Shown here one piece after another: positions 52,786 through 64,000 of a stretch of 64,000 bases of DNA. The notes below the pieces were generated by a model, which saw only the letters and a list, made by a program, of their open reading frames with translations, had not been told where the DNA came from and ran no database searches. Numbering within the stretch: position 1 is the stretch's first letter; each line of letters begins with the position of its first letter. The DNA is taken from NCBI GenBank assembly GCA_014607495.2, contig CP053163.1, forward strand, positions 10,582,716 through 10,646,715. Reading direction: 5' to 3'. The stretch comes from Carposina sasakii (lineage: Eukaryota > Arthropoda > Insecta > Lepidoptera > Carposinidae). Both the position numbers and the translations under genes were made by a program.

Positions 52786-52913
52786 TGTCAGCTGTCAGAT
52801 GGCTGGCTGTCAGTCTGACAGTGTCAGTTGGTCAAGCAAGTCAGTCAGTCAATCAAATATGAGAAATTAATTTTTCTAATTGTTTCGGAAAATAAATTAT
52901 TTAAGTGATAATA

Positions 52914-55599
52914 ATGAGTAGTATAGAACTAGATATTTGGCGAGGCGAATGGGGTCTTGCCTCTATAGACTTAGAATGTCTTAAAGTACTTGTAAGATGT
53001 TTCAGTATTATAATAACCTAAAAAATTGTCTCCACCGAGATCAATTTGCTATTTAATCCCACGTTTTCCAGACATATATGAAATTCACTGGTGTACCAGT
53101 ACGAGTTCGTGAAGCAAGCAATCCTTTTTTTACTCCCAAAGGAGTTCTGCCGGTTATGAGGGATGGTCGCACAGTCGCTTCTAGTTTTGAAGAAGTAGTG
53201 GACCATTTGAAAACTTTGGTAAGGTATATTGACTTATGAAATGCATCTAATTGTAATGCTGTGACATTTGTTAAATAATCTCTTTGTTTTCAGCATTGTA
53301 GTACAGATGGACATTTAAATACAAAACAAGCAGCCGAAGTGAGTGCATTCACACAATATCTTCGCGAGAAGTTGTATCCTGCGTACCAATATGCGTGGTG
53401 GGTCGATGAAAAAAATTACGGCGATTTAACGAGACCCACATATGCTAAAGCTCTCAGAATTCCATTTAACTTCTACTATCCATCAAGGTATCAAAACTCT
53501 GCTAAAGACATGATAGATGCTTTGTATGGAGAACATACAGATCTTAGGGATATTGAAAAAACAGTAAGTTGAATTTTTACATGTTATAATATAACTGTGG
53601 CATTATTATCAGGGTTCGAAGTGATAATTAATTTGATAATTATCTTTGTTAATTATGAAAATCACACACAAAAATAATCAAAGTTCATTTACATATCCAA
53701 ATGTGCTAGACCTAAAAATAAATGTTTGATGAGAGAAATACGAATTTCTTTTCTTCACATATTTTCTTACTTTTGTTTGACACCATAAAAACAAATACTG
53801 AATTAAATTGTATATTCTCACATTATTCTTTGCTGTTTATTTAATAATGTCAAAAAACTGAGACCCTCTTTGGGATAAAATATATTATCATTAAAATAAA
53901 GAAAATTTCAAGAAGTAAAATGGCAAATCAGCTTGGATAATTATCTATAAAAAAAATATATCTTGATAATTTTAAACCATGATTATTATGACCATTATTT
54001 TTCAAAGGTTGGGTGCAATTGAAACAAAATCTATAGCTGTGTAACTTTTTTTTTGAGATAATATTTAAAGAGCTAAACTACTGTTTTGTTTCCAGATATA
54101 TTCAGAAGCAGAAAAATGTCTGAAGACTTTATCAGATAGATTGGGGGATAGTGAATATTTCTTCGGAGATAGACCATCATCGTTTGATGCAACTGTATTT
54201 GCATATCTTGCTCCATTAGTCAAAGCTCCATTCCCTAATGCCACATTATCTAATCATGTTAAAGGCATAGCTAACTTAAGCAGATTTGTTGCTAGGATTA
54301 GTCAGAAGAATTTTAGACAAGTCACAGATGGTGTGTAAAGTTTGCTTAGTATTTTTTTTATCTTCTATATTTATGTTTTCTATTTGGTAAGTAAGCTGTG
54401 TTTTGAAGTTAATTTAACATGTGCAGTAACTGCACTGGTGTGTTTTAATCATAAAAAACAAACAAATTCAAATGTTGTAGTTTACTTCAGTTTTTATTAA
54501 TATAATACTTTTTTCAGAATACAACAAACAGAATGCCAAAAAGCAATCCACAGGCACACAGTCGGAACGGGAAGCTGCAAACTTTCCAAATCAAACTCGT
54601 AACAAAATATTGGCAGCATTATTTGCAGGCATTGCTATGACTGGATATGCTGTAGCTAATGGAATGTTTCAAGTGAGTAATGTATATCCTTGATAATGAA
54701 TGTTTGTTATATTGTGTTGCATTTTTATTAGCATGAAATAGATAGTAGCATAGTTTATCTGACCTTGGCCTGTGACCTGTGGCCATATCATTGAACAGGG
54801 GACAGCATTAATGACTATATTATAGACTAGTGGAGGCCTGCGACTCCGTCTGCGTGGATTACAGAAAAAACAAAATGTCGAAATTATCTGGGATAAATAG
54901 TAGCCTATATGTTAAGTGGGACCTGTCACAATATATTCCTGAAAACTGTATCGAAATTAGTTCAGCCGTTTCTGAGATTAGCAACAGACAATCCTACAAA
55001 CAGACAAAAATTCCAAAAATCATTGTTTTTGGTTCTATTGCATTGATAAAGGTCTCCTATAATATTTTTTCTCATATATCTTCCATGTACAGACAGTGTT
55101 CCGTTACATTTTATTATATGTATAGATGAAGTTAAGTCATTTACATTGCCCAAGTTTTTATTCAAGTTTATACTGATCATATTTTGGAATTACTAATTCA
55201 TAGATAGATATGGTCTATGGCCCCATCACAAAAGACATCCAATAAGCATGCTTAACAGGGATCTTGTCTTAATTGTGTAATTGTTACAAAAAACCTTGCG
55301 GAAGTTACATACAATAACTTAATCAAGCATAGAAACTCAACTAACTATATACTATTTTTTATTTGCTTTTGTGAATGCCAGATTGACTTGCCCAGTATAA
55401 TGATCTCCTGATACTATTCTCAGCAAACAACTAATCTTAAAATTTCTACTGTCTCATTCACACATAGCTAAAATCTAAACAGTTGAACTCTCACAACATT
55501 TCACATTAACGAAATATTTATTCTGTCCAGGACATGAAAGATTTTGAACATGCCCAGGATTACAACGACATGTTTGAGAATGACGAAGACGACAATTGA
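52914..55599 (+). CDS. MTX1: Metaxin-1 (6 exons, 317 aa)
   Basis: Outer-mitochondrial-membrane protein of the SAM/metaxin complex that helps insert beta-barrel proteins. Exons: 52914-52991, 53072-53218, 53294-53563, 54096-54330, 54518-54672, 55531-55599; all have GT/AG sites and the phases agree. The N-terminal thioredoxin-like half includes MSSIELDIWRGEWGL and KFTGVPVRVREASNPF...LPV. The GST-C-like half contains YAWWVDEKNY, RIPFNFYYPSRY and the metaxin signature FFGDRPSSFDATVFAYLAPL. A hydrophobic tail segment (about 274-293, ILAALFAGIAMTGYAVANGM) precedes an acidic C-terminus. The length equals the usual 317 aa. Introns 3 and 5 carry repeats. Confidence 0.95.
53620..53985 (+). mobile_element. 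Repeat with GATAATTATC ends in MTX1 intron 3
   Basis: Inverse match of 21625-21990, sharing AACTGAGACCCTCTTTGGGA and terminal GATAATTATC-like motifs. Confidence 0.6.
54827..55075 (-). mobile_element. Helitron-like fragment in MTX1 intron 5
   Basis: CTAGTGGAGGCCTGCGACTC, then GTCGAAATTATCTGGGATAA and TTAAGTGGGACC, as in the fragments at 19527 and 57543. The far end is unclear. Confidence 0.55.
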
Positions 55600-56546
55600 C
55601 GCTGATTCCCTCGGACGTAAGGTCGTGGAACTATCGGGGACCAGTTCACTTCTCCCGACTCAGGGAATGTTGCATTTATCGCCTAACTATGGAAAAAACA
55701 TACTAAAGCTATTTTTATTGAGGGCACACAACTTAGGCCTTTGCTTTAGGTCTCCAAATAACTTAAATATGTGTGTGGAGACCGAATTTTTCATAGGGTA
55801 TTAATAGTATATACCTCTATGGAAATAATGGTTGTTCATATGGTATAAACATGCCTCTTGATGTTATTAATTTATAAAGAGTGAGGTAAAACCTATTGCA
55901 TTTAAAATGTCCAGTGAAGCAGAGACACCAAAACGCAATAAGTAAATGTTATGTTTTTAATAAGTATCTTAATGGCATTTGCACAAAAACTTAAACATTT
56001 AAATTTATACTAAGTAGTCATTGGCATCTTTATTAATTTATGTTAGTCATGATAAATCCTAATTAACACGGTCCAATATTTGAATGTATGGAAAAGCTAT
56101 GGTCTGCTCAAACTTTTGTTTGAATGGTTGTTTATTTGTTAAAATTCTACAGCATTTATTATATACATACTATAACAGTTAACTTAGTAGTTAATATCTG
56201 AAAATGTTGTGAGTTAAATAATGTAAATAATTGTTGGAAAGACTGATGCATACAACTAACTTTGTTGATGCAAGACAGGGATAGCAAACCATTTTATCAT
56301 CAACATTGTATAACAAAATAATTGAGTAGGTACCCAGTTAAAAAAGCAAATGCTATTTACTTATGTTGTAAATATTAGTATTGTTATGTGTTATATTATA
56401 AGGTTTGCCATCTCTCTTTTGGCCAGATTGGAAGTCAGTTAAAAAGTTGGTTGTGTGCATTTAGTCTATGAATGTGCTTTGAATAGTTTAGAAGAGTGCT
56501 TTTGGTTATGTGGAAAATGATTTGTTGTTTTATTCAGTGACGCACG

Positions 56547-56552
56547 AATAAA
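56547..56552 (+). promoter_or_regulatory. MTX1 polyadenylation signal candidate
   Basis: AATAAA about 950 bp after the MTX1 stop, followed by a TTGAGTTTGG-type GT-rich stretch. Other AT-rich candidates exist nearer the stop. Confidence 0.4.
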
Positions 56553-56733
56553 CTCCTGTTAGTTGAGTTTGGTATTTTATTTTTTCACCTGCTACTTCTT
56601 TTTTTCGTACTTAAATTACGTAAATTAGTAAGTAGGCCCTGATTCCTGGCTTAGACTAACTAGTCACATACTTAAGAGATATCGCAATGGAAGGAAGAGT
56701 AGGCATGTTCAAGCTTTCGTCTTATATTAACGA

Positions 56734-57542
56734 CTAGTGGCCCGCCCTCGCTTCGCTTCGGTACATATCAGTACATAGCTACAATTTCATATGTAGGTAC
56801 AGCGCTTTTCGTAAAAATTTGGAACTCCCGTTGGTCCCCTTCCCGTGGGAATTTCGAGAAATCCGTTCTTAGAGCTTCCCTGTAGCCCTAATCCGATTTC
56901 AGCTTCGTACAAATAGCGGTTTTCGTAAAAATTTTAAATTCCCGAAACTCCCCTTCCCATGGGAATTTCGAGAAATCCGTTCTTAGTGCTCCCTCGCAGT
57001 CCCTAATGAACATACAGGTCCAATTTCAAATTCATATGTATCGCAGTTGTCGTAAAAAAAAATGAATTCCCGTTTGTCCCCTTCCCGTGGGAATATCGGG
57101 AATTTCGTTTTTATTCCGGTTTGTCCCCTTCCCGTGGGAATTTCGAGAAATCCGTTTTTAGTCCTTCCTCGTTGTCCCCAATGAACATATATGCCCGATT
57201 TCAGCTTCATATGTATAGCGGTTCTCGTAAAAATTATGAATTCCTGTTTGTCCCCTTCCCGTGGGAATTTCGGGAAATCCGTTTTTAGTCCTTCCTCGTT
57301 GTCCCCAATGAACATATATGCCCGATTTCAGTTTCATATGTATAGCGGTTTTCGTAAAAAATATTAAATTCCCGTTGGTCGCCTTCCCGTGGGAATATCG
57401 GGAAATTCTTATAGCCTATGTTCATCCAGGTCCAATAAGGATTGTAACGGTGAAAGAATTTTTGAAATCGGTCTAGTAGTTTCGGAGCCTATTCATTACA
57501 ACCAAACAAACAAAGTTTTCCTCTTTATAATATTAGTGTAGA
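56734..57542 (-). mobile_element. Non-autonomous Helitron with internal tandem repeats
   Basis: On the minus strand it starts TCTACACTAATATTATAAAG and ends in CTAG preceded by a GC-rich stretch. Inside are about five tandem units of 120-150 bp (GTAAAAATT...TCCCGT..GTCCCCTTCCCGTGGGAAT...). No protein; the open frame at 56983-57315 is an artefact of the tandem units. Confidence 0.78.
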
Positions 57543-57642
57543 CTAGTGGACGCCCGCGACTCCGTCCGCGTGGACTACAGGAAAAAAAAACAAAATATCG
57601 AAATTATCCGGGATAAAAAGTAACCTATATGTTAAGTGGGAC
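57543..57642 (-). mobile_element. Second Helitron terminus abutting the first
   Basis: CTAGTGGACGCCCGCGACTC follows without a gap after the TC end (GA on plus) of the neighbouring Helitron. Confidence 0.65.
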
Positions 57643-57649
57643 CTTATTC

Positions 57650-57870
57650 ACACGGGAGTGTTCTCGAGATGGGGTAGCCAGAGTTGTAGGATCATGAAGA
57701 AAACCTTACATACACGTTTAGCATTGCGGGGTCAGGATATTAATATGGTCAGTGACAAGTTGCTAGATCATCGCTTGAGGAAACTCCCCCGAGTTCCTTA
57801 GTCGACTTTTACGACATGCACGGAAGGAGATGCAGCTGATGTATTCCAATAAAACCCCGCATCAGCAGAG
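57650..57870 (+). repeat. Dispersed repeat (GACAAGTTGCTAGATCATCG family)
   Basis: Longest copy of the family at 32560, 33725, 38015 and 41310. It ends AATAAAACCCCGCATCAGCA. Confidence 0.6.
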
Positions 57871-58985
57871 GCAAAAGTTATACTTATTCTGGTACTTATT
57901 ATTTAACAGCGTTGGACCAAATGGAGCTGGGAGAGGACGATGCTGGTGAACAGGTTCCGCATCGCGAAGAAACGCCTCGACAAGATCAACAGACTAAAGG
58001 AAGCTAAATCTATTGATGCTTAGATCAAACATGACTAGAAACTACCTAGATATCTATGAGTTATTTTCTTAATGGTACGAGTACACCTTTTCAAGGGTGT
58101 TCGAGTGCGAGATTGTAGGACTTTGTTCTCTTTGAAATAAGTGATTTTTGCCAATGTTTTTGAAGAGTGAACGATTCCAAATGGGGAAGAAGTGTGCCCA
58201 TGGTGGAGTGGAGTCCCTTTCATAGTCTAATCCTATGCCGGATTTTGGAACATTAGTCATACAAATAGAAACTAGTCACATCATTCAAAGGAACTATTTG
58301 GTAGTGAAAAGCACTCTAGAGTCCGTTTCATACAATAACTCCCGTGCCTGATTTTGGAAGTAAAAATTTTTGTATGCAGTTTGTAGTCATACACAAAGTA
58401 ACTAGTGCCATCGTTCCAATGAACTATTTTGGGAAACGCACTCTAGTAAGACAAGACAAGGCATAAATAAAATATTTTTAATCTGGCTATATCTTGTTTA
58501 TTTATCTCACTTGAACATTTTGTGTTTCTTACGTCAGGTACACGCTTTAATGAATTTGGAATAATAAGGTAAATGTACTCAAAACGACGAGTCTTCAAAT
58601 GGTTATGATACTATAGAAGAGTATGACAACAATTAAGGGGTACTTGTATGAAAAAATTTTTTAGAGAAAAACCGCATCAAATTTTTCCTTCAAATAGGTT
58701 ATCTGAAAAATCGGCTCTAAATACAATCACTTTACTTCCAATGAGTGTGAGAATGAGTACGTACATTTGGCAGATAAATAAAATTGCTCTCATGCTCTTC
58801 ATACACTTGAAGTTACGCCATTTTGTTACGAATCGACTGCACTGGAAAGTTACTGCTTACAGCGAAATAATCCAAGGTTTTCAGCACTGCGTCATTTCAA
58901 TATTACGTTCTCTCAAAGAATAACATATAAGTTAAGCTTACATTCGGTACCTATCTATAGGTAGAAAGTCTGTGTTACAATCTTA
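57871..58985. other. Non-coding spacer
   Basis: No supported gene. 58230-58445 holds two similar blocks of about 115 bp (TTAGTCATACAAA..ACTAGT..AT..TTC..GAACTATTT). The frame at 58648-58923 has no recognisable protein features. Confidence 0.4.
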
Positions 58986-59148
58986 TTTAATTTTATTATT
59001 GTCTTAGGGCCGATTTTTCCAATAGTGAGATAGCCTATCAGAAGAATAAAGTTGATGCTGTCTTTATGTAAAACTTGCTCAGGATAGAGCAAAGCAACTT
59101 TATTAATTGCATAGGCTATTTCACTATTGGAAAAATCCACCCTTATAT
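58986..59148. mobile_element. Short MITE (GGGCCGATTTTTCC family)
   Basis: Inverted ends of about 31 bp with three mismatches: AGGGCCGATTTTTCCAATAG and CTATTGGAAAAATCCACCCT. Confidence 0.75.
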
Positions 59149-59706
59149 ATTTAAAAGAGAACGAATAAACAAAGCACGCTGTCCCGAAATGGCACAACAA
59201 AAATGGCCGGACTAACGTTAATCACAAAGCGCACCTTACGGCTCATTTGACTACCCTCAATGCACTAAATTACAGCCAGTTTCTCGATGGCTAATCAAAG
59301 AACGCGAAGTCACGAACTAAGGGCCTTACTTATGAACCGTGTGTAAGAGTTATGCACCCCGTTAACCACGACATTTGACAGCAAAATATATTTGGAATAT
59401 CTGTTAAATTAAGCATTGATTAGCCTAAGCAACGCTTAAATTGTTCTGTCAGGCCCTATTGTATAAAATATCTATAGTTACATTTCGGTACAAATGAGCC
59501 GACACAAGGTATTGTAACACGTAATAATAACAGCTGATAAATATATCAATGAAACCAATAACGCAGTACGTTTAACTTACGAAACAACTTTACTTTACAG
59601 TACACAACACTATATGATAACAAATCAACAAATTACGTAAAGGCACCAAATGTTATGGACGTAGACTACGTAGAAAATATAATTATTAAGACATGAAAAA
59701 AAAAAT

Positions 59707-59778
59707 CACCCGAGTGAGACTTGAACTCACGTCCTCTCGCATACCGTGCTTTGCTCTAACCAACTGAGCTACCGGGTC
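59707..59778 (-). pseudogene. tRNA-like sequence
   Basis: Nearly identical to 33860-33931 in reverse, with the same A-run flank. D and T arms pair; the anticodon arm does not. Confidence 0.65.
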
Positions 59779-60174
59779 AAATCTTACGTAGAAATTATAC
59801 GCGAATAATGCTCACAGGGGCACTCACAAATTGTTTTACACCACTTCTACCTAAGAAAAGATTTCAGAAACGCTTATAGCGGAGCCATCCACCGAACGCA
59901 GACAGAACCAAAAAGTCCAATACAAAGTCTAGAACGCGATATCAAAGTTTCACACTACGGTGGGGCCGAAAGTGCTTCCCTTCACCACCACTCCCGAATG
60001 CTCAAAATTACGTATTTCTACGCACATTAGTCATTATGATAATGATGTATATTAACAACATAGCTACATAATACACACGGCCGTATTTCCATGTAAAGTG
60101 GTATCCAGGACTGCAGTATCAAAAAGTAGATTCTTTAGCAACGATCAGAAGTAGCCACGTCTAGCATGGCGTAA

Positions 60175-60650
60175 GAGTCGATTCCGGCAGTCACACTTAA
60201 ACCTAAATCCTCAGAACAATGACTAAAGCATAGAAAGAGCTTTATGAGTTTTAAAGCGTATCTTGTCTTAGACATTATACGGTAAAATACGATGAACAAA
60301 GATATAGACAAAAACTTGACACGTTATGTAGCTTTTTAACTTAGTATCATGTACGAAAGGTAGCCAAGGAACAAAGGAAAGGTAACCAAATTGACGTTTG
60401 CTTTGTGGTACGTTTTGCATTTTGAGCAACCTACATCTGTCTCTTTCTAATGCAGTTATGAGCGTATAAAAAAACAGCGACGACGATATTAGTCAAAATT
60501 CAGTTACTTCTATGCTTTAGTCATTGTTCTGAGCCTAAATCTAATCTTAGTCAGGTCTATCTCTCTCTGTTCTTAACATAAATGGCTGAGAGAGAAAAGA
60601 AGAGGTAGGACTAATTTTACGTTTAGGTTTAAGTGTGTCTGGCACCTATC
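60175..60650. mobile_element. MITE (CACACTTAAACCTA family), long form
   Basis: Ends CGGCAGTCACACTTAAACCT and AGGTTTAAGTGTGTCTGGCA are inverted. The inner block GCTGAGAGAGAAA...GGTAGGACTAATTTTACG is shared with 37345-37482. Confidence 0.65.
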
Positions 60651-61761
60651 TTGTTGAGCGATTTATGTGTTATTATAGTGTTCAGTGATGTGGAAAATCT
60701 GAATGTGTTCATCGACTTTGATGCTGACTGTACCTAATTAGATAAATTCTTATAAGGACTAATTTAACATTTCTGAGGGCGGATGAAGGATTAAAACGTT
60801 TTGCCTATAATTATAAATAACTAATGATTTAAAAATATTATCAATTTAAATAACTTTCCTGTCTAGTTTTACGTCATCCAGTACATAACATTTGAATTAT
60901 ACAATAGGACTGTCGGATACAATACAAACGAAATGACTATTAAAATCTAATTAAAAACGACATTCCTAGATTAATAACTGAAATCACGGTCATACTGGAA
61001 GTTAATATGGAGTTAATCTGAGGGCTGAAAATTTTCACTTCGAACTTAATGTATTTCACGTTACCATTAAGCAGCCAACCAATCACATGATGACATCGTG
61101 ACTTGATTTAGTGAAAGTGATAACAGCGTCAGTGCGTGATTGGTTGAATAGTTTACGTTAACTATTCGACCAATCACGTAGTGTCTTTGTTCTCACTTAT
61201 ATTAATAGCATCATTCCATTCTGTGATTGGTCGGCTTTACATTGACACGAACGAAGTTAAGCTGGGTACTTGAGTACTGACCGAACGTTACGCAGTGTAA
61301 TGTTACAGGTAATGCTCGCTACGAGCATGTAAGTGCACCAAAATCTATGTTAAAGCAGTTTACGTACTTGCTGCACGAATGTTCGCCGTGTAGCATGTAA
61401 CATTATACCGCGTAACGTCGGTCTGTACCGAGCTTTATGCTGATTGTCCACCGGAGTGGAACAGAAAATCTTTAACCAATAGGCAGGACTGTTGCTGAGC
61501 CGATATACAATCTTATTGGTATAAAATATTAATATTTTTACTAAATGGAGATCTGTAGTCTCTGCCTACCCCTATGGGACATAGGCGTGAGGTTATGTAT
61601 GTATCTTATTGGTTACAATTTCTCAGTTTCTCCGCTCCGGTGGATAGACAACCTCAGAATTGCATATGCAGCATACAAGGGGGTAAGCATGCTATATGTA
61701 TACGATTCGTAACACTATCGCCTCACAAACAAATTCTATATGACTTGACAATATGACGATA
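60651..61761. other. Non-coding repeat-derived DNA
   Basis: No gene seen. 61020-61260 has several CCAATCAC/GTGATTGG motifs and one strong palindrome (61135-61178). 61555-61610 is the reverse of the block at 32408 and 26170. Confidence 0.4.
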
Positions 61762-61954
61762 GGCCCCCTTATTAACTAAATAGCAAAAGCAAAGCGATAG
61801 CGAAAATTGTACAAAAATCGCTGATTCCTTGTCAAATTCGTATTACGTAAAATAAATTTCAAAGGAACTTTGACATTTCAAGGCGAATATTGTACATTTT
61901 TCGCTATCGTTTTGCTTCGGCTTTGCTATTGCTTTTACGTAATCAGGGGGAGGG
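61762..61954. mobile_element. Foldback MITE (GATTACGTAAAAGC family)
   Basis: The right arm GGCTTTGCTATTGCTTTTAC...CAGGGGG is complete, the left arm partly decayed. The inner part matches 12995-13177 in reverse. Confidence 0.72.
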
Positions 61955-62918
61955 TTACGGAATGTCGAGAGGTTAGGTTACTGTAAATAATGGAAGCTAT
62001 CCATCAGTCTAATTAATAGTTTTTACGAAGACTTGCAAAACAAACTTAATACCTATTTTAGACCTCTTTAATAAACATGGTTTATTTTTTTAGAAAGCAG
62101 TTGTAACTTAACTACAGTTTAATATTATGTAAAGCCAAGAAAAAAGCTCAATAAAAAATTTATAATCTCCTTTAAATATGACTGACTTATAGTAAACTTT
62201 AGTAGATTTAATGTTAATAACCAACTGAAATTCTCTAAATGTAGATATATTCATGTAGATTTTTCTATTAAGGGAAAAACCTTGCTATCTAAGTACATTT
62301 TAAACCATATTTATTACTAGAGGCAAACAAATAATATTTATAAGTATTTCTAAATAAAAACCTACTAAATTAAATGTTAGCTGCCGTATATACAACGTAA
62401 AATCATTAAGTAAAATTCTTACTAATTATAAAGTCATAATAAGTATTTATAGCTCTGGCCTGAGTTTATCATTTTGACACGGGGGAAAGAGATATATGTA
62501 TATCACTATCTCTTTCTTTAGTAAAACTGGAACTCAGTTTGGAATGTGTGCAAATGGTAAGAATAGAACATAGTTTTGGCTTAATTAAGAATAATATAAT
62601 ATATCAATGGTAACAGATTTCGGATAATACATACCAAGAAATCATAAATTAGGTAAGTAATATTTTTGTAGACTATGGCTTACTAGGTCACTCGCCGCCT
62701 GTTTCTCAAAGGCATATTAGCGCTTTTAAGAATGTATCAAATGCCTAGTAAAATGCCAATCCCTTTAGTTTACGTTCGTAAATGATCTTTTATAGTTTAT
62801 AGACTTTTTTCTTGAATGATAACCAGTTAAGATATTTTTCCATAAGCACTACGAAAATGGTTATTTTATTTTTCGGGTTCAATCGACGGTCAACAGTTTA
62901 ATTAGCCTTTGAGAAACC
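61955..62918. other. Non-coding AT-rich DNA
   Basis: No gene, repeat end or RNA gene recognised. Confidence 0.4.
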
Positions 62919-63130
62919 GGCTCCTTGATTACGTAAAAGCAATAGCAAAGCCGAAGTCGCGCGATCGCGATAATCTCGAGTGTGTGTGTGCGCGCAACGA
63001 GCGCTCGACGTCCTCCCGCGCCCCGCACCTCACCCCGCACCTTGCCCAAGCACACACACACACACACACGAGATTAACGCGATCGCGCGGCTTCGGCTTT
63101 GCTATTGCTTTTACGTAATCAGGGGGCGGG
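62919..63130. mobile_element. Foldback MITE, best-preserved hairpin
   Basis: Arms of about 60-75 bp: GATTACGTAAAAGCAATAGC...GAAG.CGCGCGATCGCG...GTGTGTGTG returns inverted to 63120. The loop is GC-rich (CGCAACGAGCGCTCGACG...). Flanks are CCGGCTCCTT and AGGGGGCGGG. Confidence 0.82.
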
Positions 63131-63944
63131 TTACTATTTATCAGACAAGAAGAGCTCTCATGGAATGGCCTAAATATTGTAGATTTAAATTTCACAAAAA
63201 ATGGTTTAATCATATAGATTCCACACATGCAACATTATTTTCACGACGCACGCAAAAAGAAGTATCTATCTAATGATACAAAAATATTTATTTTCTTTGT
63301 TCCATGAAATATTACTTTTACAATTCCTTTAGGCAAAACACAAATTAATAAAAAATAAAAATTTTCATACATATACATACAAGGTTAACTATAAAGCGGA
63401 TTAAGTAATATGTATATTAAAATTATTTACATACATTATTTCGCAAACGGTCATGTACGTCAAAAACTTAAAACTACTAACACAAATATATTATATTCTA
63501 ATATGTTTCTAATTAACCTATTGTATCTAATACTCCTCGTTCGCGATCTGACATTACACTGGGTATTAATAATGCAATTAACGGAATACACTACAGCATC
63601 AAATGTTGATCGTTTTTGGTTTGTTCTATTTACAGTTTGGCAGAAAATTGAAAAAAAAAAACTGCAGATTCTGCCATTTATGTCAAATCACAATATTCGT
63701 TATTAGAAAAGTTTGTATAAAGTAAATCAATTTAGAAATTATTTTAATTCTACCAAATTATAAAACAACTGAGTTTTTTTATTATTCCCAATTTTTTAAA
63801 AATGTTATATTGCTATATGATACATTACAATATATTTTACTGGAAAAAAAAACCAGCAGTTTTAAACGGATGACTGGAGACATAACTATACAAAAAAAAA
63901 ACATTCGTATATCAGCTTGAATACATAAATAACATATCTTACAC
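63131..63944. other. AT-rich sequence, possibly the 3' UTR of a gene off the right edge
   Basis: Low-complexity AT-rich DNA with no convincing frame. If the minus-strand call at 63945 is right, much of this is its 3' UTR. Confidence 0.35.
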
Positions 63945-64000
63945 TTAATCAGGTGCGTTTAACAAGGATTGCGAGTCTAATAACAGCGAGGCGTCTATGA
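63945..64000 (-). CDS. Possible last exon of a minus-strand gene (partial)
   Basis: The minus strand reads DASLLLDSQSLLNAPD then TAA at 63945-63947. The open end runs off the window. The composition jumps from AT-rich to codon-like exactly here, but 18 codons are too few for a firm call and the family is unknown. Confidence 0.3.
   Translation of the reverse strand, partial: IDASLLLDSQSLLNAPD

Noticed and set aside
56983..57315. 110-codon frame with internal repeats
   Set aside because: Lies wholly in the tandem units of a non-autonomous Helitron.
58648..58923. 91-codon plus-strand frame
   Set aside because: No recognisable domain, start context or splice structure; surrounded by repeat-derived DNA.
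63410..63706. 98-codon plus-strand frame
   Set aside because: AT-rich, low-complexity, in a likely 3' UTR.

Overview
The window is nuclear DNA from an insect, almost certainly a moth or butterfly (Lepidoptera). The evidence is intron-bearing genes with insect-like proteins, AT-rich intergenic DNA, and very dense mobile DNA of kinds typical of Lepidoptera: Helitrons ending in CTAGT, retroposons with (GAT)n tails, tRNA-derived SINEs, many foldback MITEs and RTE-type LINEs. All calls come from reading the sequence by eye. Exon joins were accepted only where splice sites and reading phases agree.

Layout. (1) 1-1500: intron or flank of the first gene, filled by three nested transposons. (2) 1501-13430, minus strand: two tandemly duplicated, fast-evolving genes of unknown function. 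The downstream copy is complete (7 coding exons, 1744 codons plus stop, with a C-terminal membrane anchor). The other copy shows its first four exons and then runs off the left edge or into transposon-filled DNA. (3) 13431-17078: transposon-rich spacer. (4) 17079-47120, minus strand: RALGAPB, the non-catalytic beta subunit of the Ral GTPase-activating complex, with 27 coding exons, 4080 nt and 1359 residues. Its introns hold a solo LTR, an intact LINE, LINE fragments, SINEs and MITEs. (5) 47121-50733: spacer with a LINE fragment and retroposons. (6) 50734-51336, minus: BCAP31 (BAP31), an ER membrane protein. (7) 52914-55599, plus: MTX1 (metaxin-1), a mitochondrial outer-membrane import protein with 6 exons and 317 residues, head to head with BCAP31. 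(8) 56600-63944: gene-free, repeat-rich DNA. (9) 63945-64000: possible last exon of a minus-strand gene entering from the right.

Most unusual points. In RALGAPB, several exons have had their ends or pieces copied into the next intron. Two of these have become minisatellites (43 bp x 8 and 37 bp x 7) in which every unit carries a copy of the exon end and its 5' splice site. The LINE in RALGAPB intron 2 is full length, has an 11-bp target duplication and intact ORFs, and joins ORF1 to ORF2 through a canonical -1 slippery heptamer lying directly before the ORF1 stop. The duplicated gene pair near the left edge is an unrecognised family sharing exon phases and three short conserved motifs.
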